From an uncultured Roseovarius sp. (GTDB lineage: Bacteria; Pseudomonadota; Alphaproteobacteria; Rhodobacterales; Rhodobacteraceae): DNA of 64,000 nucleotides. Where the stretch lies: assembly GCA_947496175.1 (NCBI GenBank), contig CANMBU010000002.1, forward strand, positions 372,001 to 436,000, given 5' to 3'. The notes beneath the pieces are model-generated. The model was not told the origin of the DNA, searched no databases, and worked only from the letters and a program-made list of their open reading frames with translations. A program made the position numbers and the translations under genes. Of this stretch, positions 10,368-18,785 are shown one piece after another. Numbering within the stretch: position 1 is the stretch's first letter; the number at the start of each line of letters is the position of its first letter.

Positions 10368-11159
10368 CTAAAACTGCCGTAGCAAAGTGCCATAGCCTTC
10401 GACTTTGTCCTCACAGCCCGCTGCCCGAAGGGCCTGCCAGAACATGGCCTGATTGGCGGTGATCACCGGTTTGCCCAAGGCTTGTTCTATGCGGTCCACA
10501 ACCTCGACTGCACGGATTGCTGTGCAGGAAGTGAACAGGGCGTCTGTCTCTGGCCTGTCGGATTTCACCGCAGCCTTGAAAATCGCCTCACCTGCCAGGG
10601 CGGCCATTTCTTCGTTGTCCTCGATCCGAAACGACGAGAAGGCGCAGATCTGCTTGCCAGCGGTTTGCAGATAGTCGGCGATGACCGCGTTGACCTCATC
10701 CACATAGGGCGTCAGAACCGCCAGCTTTTGCGCGCCAAAAGCATCAAGCGCGGCCAAAGACGCGGTGATAGGCGTGATGCAGGTTGCCTCAGGGCGAACC
10801 GACTTGATGTGGCTGCAAATGGCCTCATAGCCAATCACCACTGAACCCGAAGTGCACGCGTAGGCTATTGTGCCCAGGTGCCCCTCAGGTACCAAAAGCT
10901 CGGCCGCATCTGCAATTCTGGGCGCCATTTTCCGCAAGGTGTTCACGTTGCAATCAGGTGTGTTAGCGATGCGCGTGGTGAAAATCGCGACATCATCGTT
11001 GGGCCGCATATTCATGAAGTCACGTTCGACCGTGTAGTCATTGCTGAGCACTATGAGCCCGATCCGATATTTTCCAGGGCCCTCATCGAGCGTAATGTCA
11101 TCGCAGACCGAAGTGCTTTGAAACCTTGTCGTGTCCGCTGTTTGAACGACCTCTGTCAT
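10368..11159 (-). CDS. eutA: EutA-like hydroxyectoine utilisation protein (Asp/Glu racemase superfamily)
   Basis: The start is taken as ATG 11159 (MTEVVQTADTTRFQ), giving 263 residues. Family features include RIGLIVLSNDYTVERDF, NTLRKMAPRI, the first cysteine in IAYACTSGSVVIG and the second in LFTSCTAIRAVEV. This is the two-cysteine arrangement of Asp/Glu racemases and maleate isomerases. EutA acts with EutB and EutC in converting 5-hydroxyectoine to ectoine; its exact step is not settled. It is the first gene of the minus-strand arm. A GntR-type palindrome overlaps the region just before its start. Confidence 0.75.
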   Translation of the reverse strand: MTEVVQTADTTRFQSTSVCDDITLDEGPGKYRIGLIVLSNDYTVERDFMNMRPNDDVAIFTTRIANTPDCNVNTLRKMAPRIADAAELLVPEGHLGTIAYACTSGSVVIGYEAICSHIKSVRPEATCITPITASLAALDAFGAQKLAVLTPYVDEVNAVIADYLQTAGKQICAFSSFRIEDNEEMAALAGEAIFKAAVKSDRPETDALFTSCTAIRAVEVVDRIEQALGKPVITANQAMFWQALRAAGCEDKVEGYGTLLRQF

Positions 11160-11167
11160 GGCGTAAC

Positions 11168-11177
11168 CTGTATACAG
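11168..11177. promoter_or_regulatory. Candidate GntR-family operator
   Basis: CTGTATACAG is a perfect 10-bp palindrome of the TGTATACA type often bound by GntR/FCD regulators. It lies between the divergent eutA-like and gntR genes, 8 bases before the eutA start, where binding would block transcription or translation initiation of the minus-strand arm. Confidence 0.5.
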
Positions 11178-11283
11178 CTTGATTTTAGCTATGCTCACCC
11201 CTAAAGCTGAGTCGTGTCAATGGGAGAGGACGCGGCGCGTATGGAAATCGCGTGAAACGCAGAAACTTCACCGGAGGAAGCCG

Positions 11284-11982
11284 ATGGTCAAGTTAGCTGA
11301 GACAGCTATCGCCGTGTCCGAAGACGAAACCGGCGCTGAACGGTTTGATCGGATCTATTGCGAGTTGCGGGATCGGATTTGCCTTTTGACTTATCCCCCC
11401 GGGACCGTGCTGAGCGAGGTGGCACTGGCCAAAGAGTTCGGCATCAGCCGCACCCCGATCCGCCGGGTTTTTCACCGGCTTGAATTCATGGGGTTGGTGG
11501 CTATCAAGAACGGCGTTGGTACGATAGTGACCGACATTGATCTGAAGACCTTCAAACAGATTTATGACCTGCGCAAACGTTTGGCTGAAATGATGGGAGA
11601 GCTGTCGCCGATTGAGATCACACCGGATCATATCAAGACGATCGATGATCTGGTGAAACGCACACGCGACTTGGCGGACAAGACAGGAGCATTTGATGAG
11701 CTGGCGCTCATTGCCAATGACCTGCAACAGTTACTGTCTGATCTGACGGGTAATGCGCCGCTCTGCGAGATCACTGAATTGATGTATTACCGGGTGGCGC
11801 GCATTTGGTACACGTTTCTTCCTCAGTTCGGTTGGGACAAGGCGCATGCGGGGCAGCTCAACGAGTTAGAAGAAATTCGCGCGGCCATGGTGGACAATGA
11901 CATTCGCAGTGTTGGGCACTACCGCAGCATCGATCTTCAACGGATGTTGACCCTTCTTGGTCGATTGCTGGCAGAACCATGA
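11284..11982 (+). CDS. GntR-family transcriptional regulator (FCD-type)
   Basis: The start at ATG 11284 is chosen because GGAGGAAG precedes it; a longer frame from 11179 is not needed. The 232-residue protein has an N-terminal winged helix: residues ~20-85, including GTVLSEVALAKEFGISRTPI and a wing ending GTIVTDID. An all-helical ligand domain with family-like IYDLRKRLAEMM follows. It probably senses the cluster substrate and binds the palindrome at 11168-11177. Canonical ectoine clusters use the MocR-type EnuR instead, so the regulator is atypical. The deacetylase start overlaps or closely follows its stop. Confidence 0.85.
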   Translation: MVKLAETAIAVSEDETGAERFDRIYCELRDRICLLTYPPGTVLSEVALAKEFGISRTPIRRVFHRLEFMGLVAIKNGVGTIVTDIDLKTFKQIYDLRKRLAEMMGELSPIEITPDHIKTIDDLVKRTRDLADKTGAFDELALIANDLQQLLSDLTGNAPLCEITELMYYRVARIWYTFLPQFGWDKAHAGQLNELEEIRAAMVDNDIRSVGHYRSIDLQRMLTLLGRLLAEP

Positions 11983-12002
11983 CGCCGTCCGAGGATAAAG
12001 CC

Positions 12003-13166
12003 ATGCCCCAAACACTGGATGCGGCCATAGATATCCTTGACGCTCTGGTCGGTTTTGAAACTGTATCCGGACGTCCAACCCATGGGATCATTGGTTACAT
12101 TCAAGACTTTCTAGCACAGCACGACATTTCCTCGACCCTCAGCTTCGACGAGGCCAAAGAACGTGCCAACATTTTTGCGACAATCGGGCCAGAGATCGAC
12201 GGCGGGGTTGTCTTGAATGGCCATACCGATGTTGTCCCGGTGGAGGGTCAGGACTGGTCGAGCGGCCCGTTCACGCTGACCCGCAAAGGCAACAGGCTTT
12301 ATGGGCGCGGATCGGTTGATATGAAGGGGTTTCTGGCCTGTGTTCTGGCGTCGGTGCCTGTGTTCAAAGCCGCACCCCTGACCAAGCCTATTCATATAGC
12401 GTTTACATTTGACGAGGAAACGGGCGGGCTTGGGATGCCCGTCCTGCTCGAAAGCTTGTCGGGGTTTGCCTATCGCCCAGAGATCGTGATCGTCGGGGAG
12501 CCGACGCAGATGAAGATCGTGACCGGCCACAAGGGCGGCTATGAGATGCGCACTGAAATCAAGGGCCAAGAGGCGCATTCCTGTGACCCGAGGCAGGGCG
12601 TCAACGCAATCACCGCCGCGATGAAGCTGATCTCGAAGATTGAAGAGATGAATGCGCAGCGCGCGGCAAACCCCTTGGAAGGCTCGCCCTTCAGCCCGCC
12701 TTATCCTACCTTTAACGTCGGCACGGTAGAGGGCGGCGCGGCGCGAAACGCAACCGCTGGGTGGTGCAACTTCGATTGGGAATACCGCCCGATGCCGGGC
12801 GAGGACGGATCAGTGGCTATCGCAGAAGTCCAAGCCTTTGCCGAGCAGGACATTCTACCTGCTATGCGGGCCGTCTGCGACGGTGCCGAGATCCGGATTA
12901 TAACAGAAATTGCCGTGCCGCCGCTGGATGACCGCAATGCCGCGAAGGCGGCGGAATTTGTAAGCACGATCACGGGGCTGAACGACACCGGTGCGGTTTC
13001 TTTTGGCACCGATGCGGGCTATTTTAGCGACGCTGACTATTCTACCGTGGTCTTTGGCCCAGGCGATATCAGCCGTGCTCACAAGGCCGATGAATATATT
13101 GAACTTGAAGAGCTGACGCAGGGGTTGGATTTTCTGCGCAAACTCACCATGCGATTATCGAGCTAA
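12003..13166 (+). CDS. ArgE/DapE-family metallo-deacetylase
   Basis: A 387-residue M20-type enzyme. Metal and catalytic residues: H74 and D76 in LNGHTDVVPVEGQDW, D106 in GRGSVDMKGF, E138/E139 in FDEETGG, and a C-terminal His in RAHKADEYIE. It resembles acetylornithine deacetylase. In this context it could deacetylate N-acetyl-2,4-diaminobutyrate, the DoeA product, replacing the usual DoeB/EutE; that is inference. I prefer ATG 12003, preceded by GAGGA at good spacing; ATG 11979, which overlaps the gntR stop, would add 8 residues. Confidence 0.85.
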   Translation: MPQTLDAAIDILDALVGFETVSGRPTHGIIGYIQDFLAQHDISSTLSFDEAKERANIFATIGPEIDGGVVLNGHTDVVPVEGQDWSSGPFTLTRKGNRLYGRGSVDMKGFLACVLASVPVFKAAPLTKPIHIAFTFDEETGGLGMPVLLESLSGFAYRPEIVIVGEPTQMKIVTGHKGGYEMRTEIKGQEAHSCDPRQGVNAITAAMKLISKIEEMNAQRAANPLEGSPFSPPYPTFNVGTVEGGAARNATAGWCNFDWEYRPMPGEDGSVAIAEVQAFAEQDILPAMRAVCDGAEIRIITEIAVPPLDDRNAAKAAEFVSTITGLNDTGAVSFGTDAGYFSDADYSTVVFGPGDISRAHKADEYIELEELTQGLDFLRKLTMRLSS

Positions 13167-13194
13167 CGCCAAACCCAGTGATTGAGGTCATGTC

Positions 13195-14370
13195 ATGCAG
13201 CCCAATATGCCACTTTCCGAATTGCTTGACGCGGTATCCGCGAATGCCGCTTTGCCCGAAGATCAGTCCGAGGCAACGCCGCCCCAGGTTTATACATCTC
13301 AGGCATTTCTCGAATTGGAACGGGATGCGATTTTCAATTGCGAATGGATTTGCGTGGGCCGTTCGGATGAGTTTGAAAAGCCCGGCGACTACCGCGTCAT
13401 GACCATCAGCCGCGACGAGGTCATCATCCTGCGCGACCATGATGGTGTGTTGCGCGCGATGTCCAATATTTGCCGCCACCGGATGATGAGCCTGCTGGAG
13501 GGTGAGGGTAGCATCGCCGGCAAAATCACCTGCCCATATCACGCCTGGACCTATACATTGGATGGGCAGCTGATCGGGGCGGCTCATATGCGGGAAAATT
13601 TTGACAACCGAAATTGTCGCCTGCCGCAATTTGCCGTCGAGGAATGGCTGGGCTGGGTGTACGTCAATCTCGATCCGTCGGCCAAGCCTTTGGCGCCGCG
13701 ACTGGCGCCCCTGTCAGAGCTTTTGACCAACTATGATGTCGCCAGCTATCGCACTCTGTTTCGGGTGGATGAGATCTGGGACACCAACTGGAAAATCCTC
13801 TTCCAGAATTTCATGGAGCCTTACCATCTGTTTGCCGTGCACAGCAAAACCGTTGAGCCGGTTCTACCCACACAACATGCGCATGTCGTGACCGGCAGTC
13901 CGGGCTACTGTCTTTACACGCAAGGGCGCAATCCCGGTGTCGCGTTTGAATATAGCGAAGCCATGGCAAACCCGAACCCGAAGCTGTCCGAGGATGAGGT
14001 GAACAGCGTGCCACTCTTTGGTGCGTTCCCGGCTCAGATGGCGTCTGTGTCGGCAGAGCGGACCTTCTGGATGTCTCTAATGCCGGTTGAAACGGACAAG
14101 GTGCGTGTGTTCTGGGGTGTTGATGTTCATCCTGACGCCATGCCCGTAGGGGAGGAATTTGACGCGCGTGTGGAAGAGCTGAAAGCCAGTTTTCATGCGA
14201 TCAACGATGAGGACAAGCCCATCACGTCGGCCATCGCACGCAATGCCGCGGCCCTGTCGGCGCAGCCGGGGCGCCTCTCTCCAAAAGAGCAGACCATTTG
14301 GGAATTTCAGTGCTACCTGGCACGGATGCTGACCGCGCCAAAAGTGTCCATACCAAAGGCGGCGGAATGA
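13195..14370 (+). CDS. Rieske non-haem iron oxygenase, alpha subunit
   Basis: A 391-residue ring-hydroxylating-type oxygenase. The Rieske [2Fe-2S] ligands are C93/H95 (NICRHRMMS) and C113/H116 (TCPYHAW). The mononuclear iron site is in NFMEPYHLFAVH (H211 and H216, with bridging E208). It is similar in layout to enzymes that demethylate betaines or oxidise quaternary amines. No reductase or ferredoxin gene lies nearby, so electron donors must come from elsewhere. The stop overlaps the eutB start (ATGA). A Rieske gene is not part of canonical hydroxyectoine clusters that I know of. Confidence 0.9.
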   Translation: MQPNMPLSELLDAVSANAALPEDQSEATPPQVYTSQAFLELERDAIFNCEWICVGRSDEFEKPGDYRVMTISRDEVIILRDHDGVLRAMSNICRHRMMSLLEGEGSIAGKITCPYHAWTYTLDGQLIGAAHMRENFDNRNCRLPQFAVEEWLGWVYVNLDPSAKPLAPRLAPLSELLTNYDVASYRTLFRVDEIWDTNWKILFQNFMEPYHLFAVHSKTVEPVLPTQHAHVVTGSPGYCLYTQGRNPGVAFEYSEAMANPNPKLSEDEVNSVPLFGAFPAQMASVSAERTFWMSLMPVETDKVRVFWGVDVHPDAMPVGEEFDARVEELKASFHAINDEDKPITSAIARNAAALSAQPGRLSPKEQTIWEFQCYLARMLTAPKVSIPKAAE

Positions 14371-15359
14371 TTGATATTGCCGAGATCGAGGCCGCGCGGG
14401 GTCGAATTGCCAGCACGGTCCACCGCACAAGGACCGAGCTTTCAGACAGGCTGAGCACGGCGGTGGACGTTCCGGTGTACTTGAAACTGGAGCATCATCA
14501 GCGGACGGGATCCTTCAAAATCCGTGGTGCGACAAACGCCATTCTGAACCTGTCAGATGAGCAGCGCGCAAAGGGTGTTGTTGGTGTGTCCACGGGCAAC
14601 CATGGTCGTGGGCTGGCTTATGCGGCGCGGCAAAATGGGGTGCGATGCATCGTGGCGATATCCCAACTGGTGCCGCAAAACAAGATCGACGGCATTCGCG
14701 CGCAAGGCGCAGAGGTGCGCATTGTCGGTCAAAGCCAGGATGATGCTCAGGTTGAAGTGGATCGGTTGGTCGAGGAAGAGGGCATGACGATGATCCCCCC
14801 CTTTGATCACCCCGACATTATTGCAGGGCAGGGCACGCTTGGCCTGGAACTCATCGAAGATGTGCCCGACCTGACCACAGTGCTGGTGCAGCTTTCCGGC
14901 GGTGGTTTGATTTCCGGTGTGGCCGCCGCATTGAAGGCGCGCAAACCCGACATCCGCGTCATCGGTGTGTCGATGGAGCGCGGGGCAGCCATGTATGCGT
15001 GCCAGAAAGCGGGTAAGCCAATCGCTGTGCCCGAGCTTTCAACATTGGCGGATAGTCTGGGCGGTGGCATCGGGCTGGACAACGTATACACGTTTGAAAT
15101 GACGCGCGATCTGGTGGACGACATCGTTCTGGTCAGCGAGGCTGAAATTGCCGCTGCCATTCGGCACGCCTATTGGCAAGAGCACCAGATCATCGAGGGG
15201 TCAGGTTCGGTTGGGATTGCAGCCCTGCTCGCAGGCAAAGTGAGACCGAATGGCGAAACCGTGCTGCTCCTGAGCGGTGGTAACATTGACATGGCGTTGC
15301 ACCACCGAATTGTTTCTGGCGAAGATGTGGACGTGACGGCGGGGGACGAGAATGCCTGA
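14367..15359 (+). CDS. eutB: EutB, hydroxyectoine utilisation dehydratase (threonine dehydratase family)
   Basis: The start at ATG 14367 overlaps the Rieske stop and gives 330 residues, normal for EutB; upstream in-frame codons add unrelated residues. PLP lysine K51 lies in GSFKIRGATNA. EutB-like stretches include STGNHGRGLAYAARQNGV, AEVRIVGQSQDDA, PPFDHPDIIAGQGTLGLEL, the phosphate-binding SGGGLISGVA, and TLADSLGGGIGLDN. With EutC it is thought to remove the hydroxyl of 5-hydroxyectoine, EutB by dehydration and EutC by reduction. It overlaps eutC by 8 bases, so the two are translationally coupled. Confidence 0.85.
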   Translation: MIDIAEIEAARGRIASTVHRTRTELSDRLSTAVDVPVYLKLEHHQRTGSFKIRGATNAILNLSDEQRAKGVVGVSTGNHGRGLAYAARQNGVRCIVAISQLVPQNKIDGIRAQGAEVRIVGQSQDDAQVEVDRLVEEEGMTMIPPFDHPDIIAGQGTLGLELIEDVPDLTTVLVQLSGGGLISGVAAALKARKPDIRVIGVSMERGAAMYACQKAGKPIAVPELSTLADSLGGGIGLDNVYTFEMTRDLVDDIVLVSEAEIAAAIRHAYWQEHQIIEGSGSVGIAALLAGKVRPNGETVLLLSGGNIDMALHHRIVSGEDVDVTAGDENA

Positions 15360-16344
15360 TATCAAAATTTTGACCGAAACCGAATTGCGCGCGCTGGTGC
15401 CACTTAATCTGTCGCTTGTTGATAGCATCGAAAATGGGTTTGCCGCCCTGGCCGGTGGCGGTGTGGAAATGCCGCCCATCGTGTCGATGGGCATTCACGA
15501 AAACAATGGTGAGATTGATATCAAGACGGCCCATATCAGCGGGGCTGAGAGTTTTACAGTGAAGATGTCGCCGGGGTTTTATGACAATCCCGCCATGGGC
15601 TTGCCGACGACCAATGGCATCATGGTGGTCTTTTCGGCCAAAACCGGACAGGTCGAGGCGGTGTTGCTGGACAACGGATACTTGACCGAAGCGCGCACCG
15701 CCGCAGCGGGGGCTGTGGCCGCGCGTCATCTGGCACGCGCGGAGGCCTCTCGCCTGTGTGTGATCGGTGCAGGCGCGCAAGCAAAGCTGCAAGCTGAGGC
15801 CATTCACCTTGTTCGTCCGTTGACACATGTCACGGTATGGGCGCGCGATCTCGCAAAGGCACAAAATGCTGCCGAAAGTATCTCCAACACATTGAGCGTT
15901 GAGGCGTCTGCCTCTGAAACGGTTGGCGAAGCGACCCAAGCGGCAGATATGATCGTCACGACAACACCAGCAAAAACGCCGCTTGTTCAGAAGGGCCATG
16001 TCAAACCGGGGCAGCTTGTGATTGCCATGGGGTCTGATCAGGACGGCAAATGCGAGATTGATCCAGCGCTTGTCGCGGCGGCGGATCACTATGTACCGGA
16101 TCGTTTGTCCCAGACCAGAGTTCTAGGCGAGCTGCGCGCCGCCATGACCGCTGGGCTTGTGTCAGAGACCGCGCAATTCCCAGAGCTTGGCGAGGTGGTT
16201 ATAGGTGCATTGCCCGGATACGATGCTGCGACGAGCCTGACAGTCTGTGATCTGACCGGAACCGGGGTGCAGGACACAGCTATTGCAACACTGGCCCGTA
16301 AGCGCGCCGAAGCGGCGGGCAAAGGCACGTCGTTCACAAGTTAA
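15352..16344 (+). CDS. eutC: EutC, hydroxyectoine utilisation reductase (ornithine cyclodeaminase family)
   Basis: A 330-residue OCD/mu-crystallin-type protein. It closely matches remembered EutC sequences: LTETELRALVPL, NGEIDIKTAHISG, KMSPGFYDNP, LLDNGYLTEARTAAAGAVAA and DRLSQTRVLGELR. The NAD(P)-binding Rossmann loop is VIGAGAQAKLQ. The predicted job is reduction of the dehydrated intermediate made by EutB, giving ectoine for DoeA. BhcB/BhcD of the beta-hydroxyaspartate cycle are related pairs, but no bhcA or bhcC is present. It overlaps eutB by 8 bases. Confidence 0.88.
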   Translation: MPDIKILTETELRALVPLNLSLVDSIENGFAALAGGGVEMPPIVSMGIHENNGEIDIKTAHISGAESFTVKMSPGFYDNPAMGLPTTNGIMVVFSAKTGQVEAVLLDNGYLTEARTAAAGAVAARHLARAEASRLCVIGAGAQAKLQAEAIHLVRPLTHVTVWARDLAKAQNAAESISNTLSVEASASETVGEATQAADMIVTTTPAKTPLVQKGHVKPGQLVIAMGSDQDGKCEIDPALVAAADHYVPDRLSQTRVLGELRAAMTAGLVSETAQFPELGEVVIGALPGYDAATSLTVCDLTGTGVQDTAIATLARKRAEAAGKGTSFTS

Positions 16345-16428
16345 CAAAGATGCGCAAGATTGCCTCGAAGAGCCAAACCTCGAATGCGTCCCCGAAAGCC
16401 GCGCACAAGCGCGAATGGAGTGTCAAAT

Positions 16429-17799
16429 ATGCTTAAGAATGATCTGCTGGAACAATGGGATCGCGAAACCTTTTTTCATCCGTCGACCCATCTGGCCGAA
16501 TTTGCCCGGGGCAATCTGGCGCAACGTGTGATTACTGGCGGATCGGGGTGCCATATCGTGGACCGCGACGGTAACCGGCATCTGGACGCCTTTGCCGGGC
16601 TCTACTGCGTGAATGTCGGATATGGTCGTGCTGAAATTGCCGAAGCCATTGCCGAACAAGCAAGGGAACTGGCCTATTACCACGCTTATGTCGGGCATGG
16701 TACCGAGGCCAGCATTACCCTGTCCAAAATGATCCTGGACCGTGCGCCCGACCACATGAGCAAGGTCTATTTCGGACTGTCAGGCAGTGACGCCAATGAA
16801 ACCAACATCAAGCTGATTTGGTATTACAACAATATTCTCGGACGCCCTGAAAAGAAGAAAATCATTAGCCGCTGGCGTGGATACCATGGCTCGGGTCTGA
16901 TGACGGGGTCGCTGACTGGTTTGAAACTCTTTCACAAGAAATTTGATCTGCCTTTGGGCCAGGTCGTTCACACAGAAGCCCCGTATTACTTCCGCCGCGC
17001 CGACCTGAACCAGAGTGAAGCAGAGTTTGTGCAGCATTGCGTCGCGTCGCTGGAGGCTCTGATTGAGGAAGAGGGCGCGGACACCATCGCTGCCTTTATC
17101 GGTGAACCGGTTCTGGGCACAGGCGGGATCGTCCCGCCGCCCGCAGGGTATTGGCCCGCTATTCAGGCGGTACTCGACAAGCATGACATCCTACTGATCG
17201 CCGATGAGGTGGTGACAGGCTTTGGACGCTTGGGCAGCATGTTCGGTTCGGGCCACTACGAAATCAAACCTGACCTCATCACCATCGCCAAAGGACTGAC
17301 CAGCGCCTATGCACCTCTGTCAGGCAGTATTGTCAGCGACCGGGTGTGGCGTGTGCTGGAGCAGGGCACGGATGAAAACGGCCCGATTGGGCATGGATGG
17401 ACCTATTCCGCGCATCCCATTGGAGCCGCCGCCGGGGTTGCCAATCTGAAACTGCTTGATGCGCTTGACCTGATCACCAATGCCGGTGCGGTTGGGCAAT
17501 ATTTGACCGCACAAATGGCAGATTCCCTGGCGGATCATCCCCATGTCGGCGAAGTGCGCGGCGAAGGTATGCTCTGCGCGGTCGAACTGGTGCGAGAGCG
17601 CGAGGGGCGCATGTTCTTTGATGCGTCAGAAAAGATCGGCCCTCAGGTGGCCGCCGCCATGGCAGAGAGCGGTGTCATCGCACGCGCCATGCCGCAAGGC
17701 GATATCATCGGTTTTGCCCCGCCATTTTGTCTGAGCCAGAAAGAGGCTGACGAAATCGTGGGCAAAACCAGACAGGCAATTGAAAGGATGTTGTCGTAA
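16429..17799 (+). CDS. Class-III PLP aminotransferase
   Basis: The start at ATG 16429 follows GGAG; the frame upstream to 16360 lacks a ribosome site. The 456-residue enzyme has [16 protein letters not shown] for phosphate binding, D259 in [10 protein letters not shown] for the PLP nitrogen, and Schiff-base lysine K288 in [14 protein letters not shown]. In this operon it could move the amino group of 2,4-diaminobutyrate to give aspartate semialdehyde (a DoeD/Atf-like role), but beta-alanine or omega-amino-acid:pyruvate specificity is equally possible. It is the last gene of the plus-strand arm, 84 bases after eutC. Confidence 0.85.
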   Translation: MLKNDLLEQWDRETFFHPSTHLAEFARGNLAQRVITGGSGCHIVDRDGNRHLDAFAGLYCVNVGYGRAEIAEAIAEQARELAYYHAYVGHGTEASITLSKMILDRAPDHMSKVYFGLSGSDANETNIKLIWYYNNILGRPEKKKIISRWRGYHGSGLMTGSLTGLKLFHKKFDLPLGQVVHTEAPYYFRRADLNQSEAEFVQHCVASLEALIEEEGADTIAAFIGEPVLGTGGIVPPPAGYWPAIQAVLDKHDILLIADEVVTGFGRLGSMFGSGHYEIKPDLITIAKGLTSAYAPLSGSIVSDRVWRVLEQGTDENGPIGHGWTYSAHPIGAAAGVANLKLLDALDLITNAGAVGQYLTAQMADSLADHPHVGEVRGEGMLCAVELVREREGRMFFDASEKIGPQVAAAMAESGVIARAMPQGDIIGFAPPFCLSQKEADEIVGKTRQAIERMLS

Positions 17800-18240
17800 G
17801 GCAGTTTCCATGTCTCTGTCCAGTATTGAGCTTGGACAGTGTATTTTGCGACTTGAAGCGTGAATGAGAGGCCGGTTTTGACCTAGATGTGGTGTTCGGC
17901 GACGCAACCAAGCCACGGCGGCTTCCGCGTTTCGAATGTCTGCTTTCCTAGCGCCACCCTATTTTTTCGCGCCTGCAGCACACTTGTACTTTACGCCCTT
18001 GATGCTTTTCGCTGCAGTCGCGAACCATACAAAACAGCCATTCAACTGCCAGAAACGAATGGCAAGATTGTCCGCATAGCCGACCTTTTAACGCAAAATT
18101 CCGCTTTTTGCCTGACCAGAGTTCTCGGATGAGCGCTCTGAGACCAAAGTGAATGCTGGTTTTAGAGCTGTGATGTCCTTCACTTGTTTTGCTTCAAAAT
18201 TCATCTTGTTATTTCCCGAAGGACATGGCGTCATAGGTGC
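17800..18240. other. Intergenic region between catabolic cluster and iron importer
   Basis: No supported gene or RNA. I looked for cobalamin or haem riboswitch-like signatures because of the importer downstream and saw none. Confidence 0.4.
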
Positions 18241-18615
18241 ATGAACGGTGGGTTGGCAAAACGGATCGCTTCCTTGGGCATGACAACCGTCATGTTCCTC
18301 GCGATTGTGATGGTTGGATTTGCCCACAAGTGGCAGGACACGCCTGAGGCTCTTGATCCGGCAATCCAAAGCTACCTCGAAGCTGGCGGTTCAATCAGCG
18401 ACATTTGTGGTACAGGAGATGGGAGCGGCGGTGCGGCAATCCCGGAGTGTGAAGCGTGTCTGCTCAAAAACAGCTTTGCCTTTCTCAACAAGCAAAAGCC
18501 AACCTGCCATCACGCCACCCGTTGGAGCATTCTTCCGACCAGCTTCCGCGAGCCTGGAGGGCTGTCGCAGGCGTTCGACCAGTCCAGACCGTCCCGCGCG
18601 CCGCCTGTCGCGTAA
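18241..18615 (+). CDS. Small DUF2946-like membrane-anchored protein
   Basis: A 124-residue frame from ATG 18241. It has one N-terminal hydrophobic segment (TTVMFLAIVMVGFA, residues ~15-28), a Cys-x-x-Cys pair in IPECEACLLKN, and the RAPPV ending common in DUF2946 proteins. Such proteins often neighbour metal or tetrapyrrole transport genes, which fits the importer starting 170 bases downstream. No strong ribosome site is visible, and in-frame starts upstream (18184) exist, so the start is tentative. Confidence 0.5.
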   Translation: MNGGLAKRIASLGMTTVMFLAIVMVGFAHKWQDTPEALDPAIQSYLEAGGSISDICGTGDGSGGAAIPECEACLLKNSFAFLNKQKPTCHHATRWSILPTSFREPGGLSQAFDQSRPSRAPPVA

Positions 18616-18785
18616 TACGGTTCTATGCGGTGTCGCGTGACTGAGGGGCAAGGCAACGGCCCTTCGGACCGGCCACGCTCGCAGCCGTGATTTCACAACA
18701 CGCCCAGCACCACAGCGCACAGCAATCACATGCTTTTTTGCAGGCACTGTGGGGCCGACTGCCAATTCTGAAAACAGGAACAACC

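Noticed and set aside
15190-16089. 299-residue antisense frame over eutC and the end of eutB
   Set aside because: It lies opposite well-supported genes and has Arg/His/Cys-rich, non-protein-like composition.
14367-16344. Beta-hydroxyaspartate cycle genes bhcB/bhcD
   Set aside because: The dehydratase/OCD pair is similar in type, but bhcA and bhcC are missing, and the sequence stretches and doeA/eutA context fit EutB/EutC.
17800-18785. Cobalamin or haem riboswitch before the ABC importer
   Set aside because: I saw no B12-box-like core or other conserved riboswitch segment.
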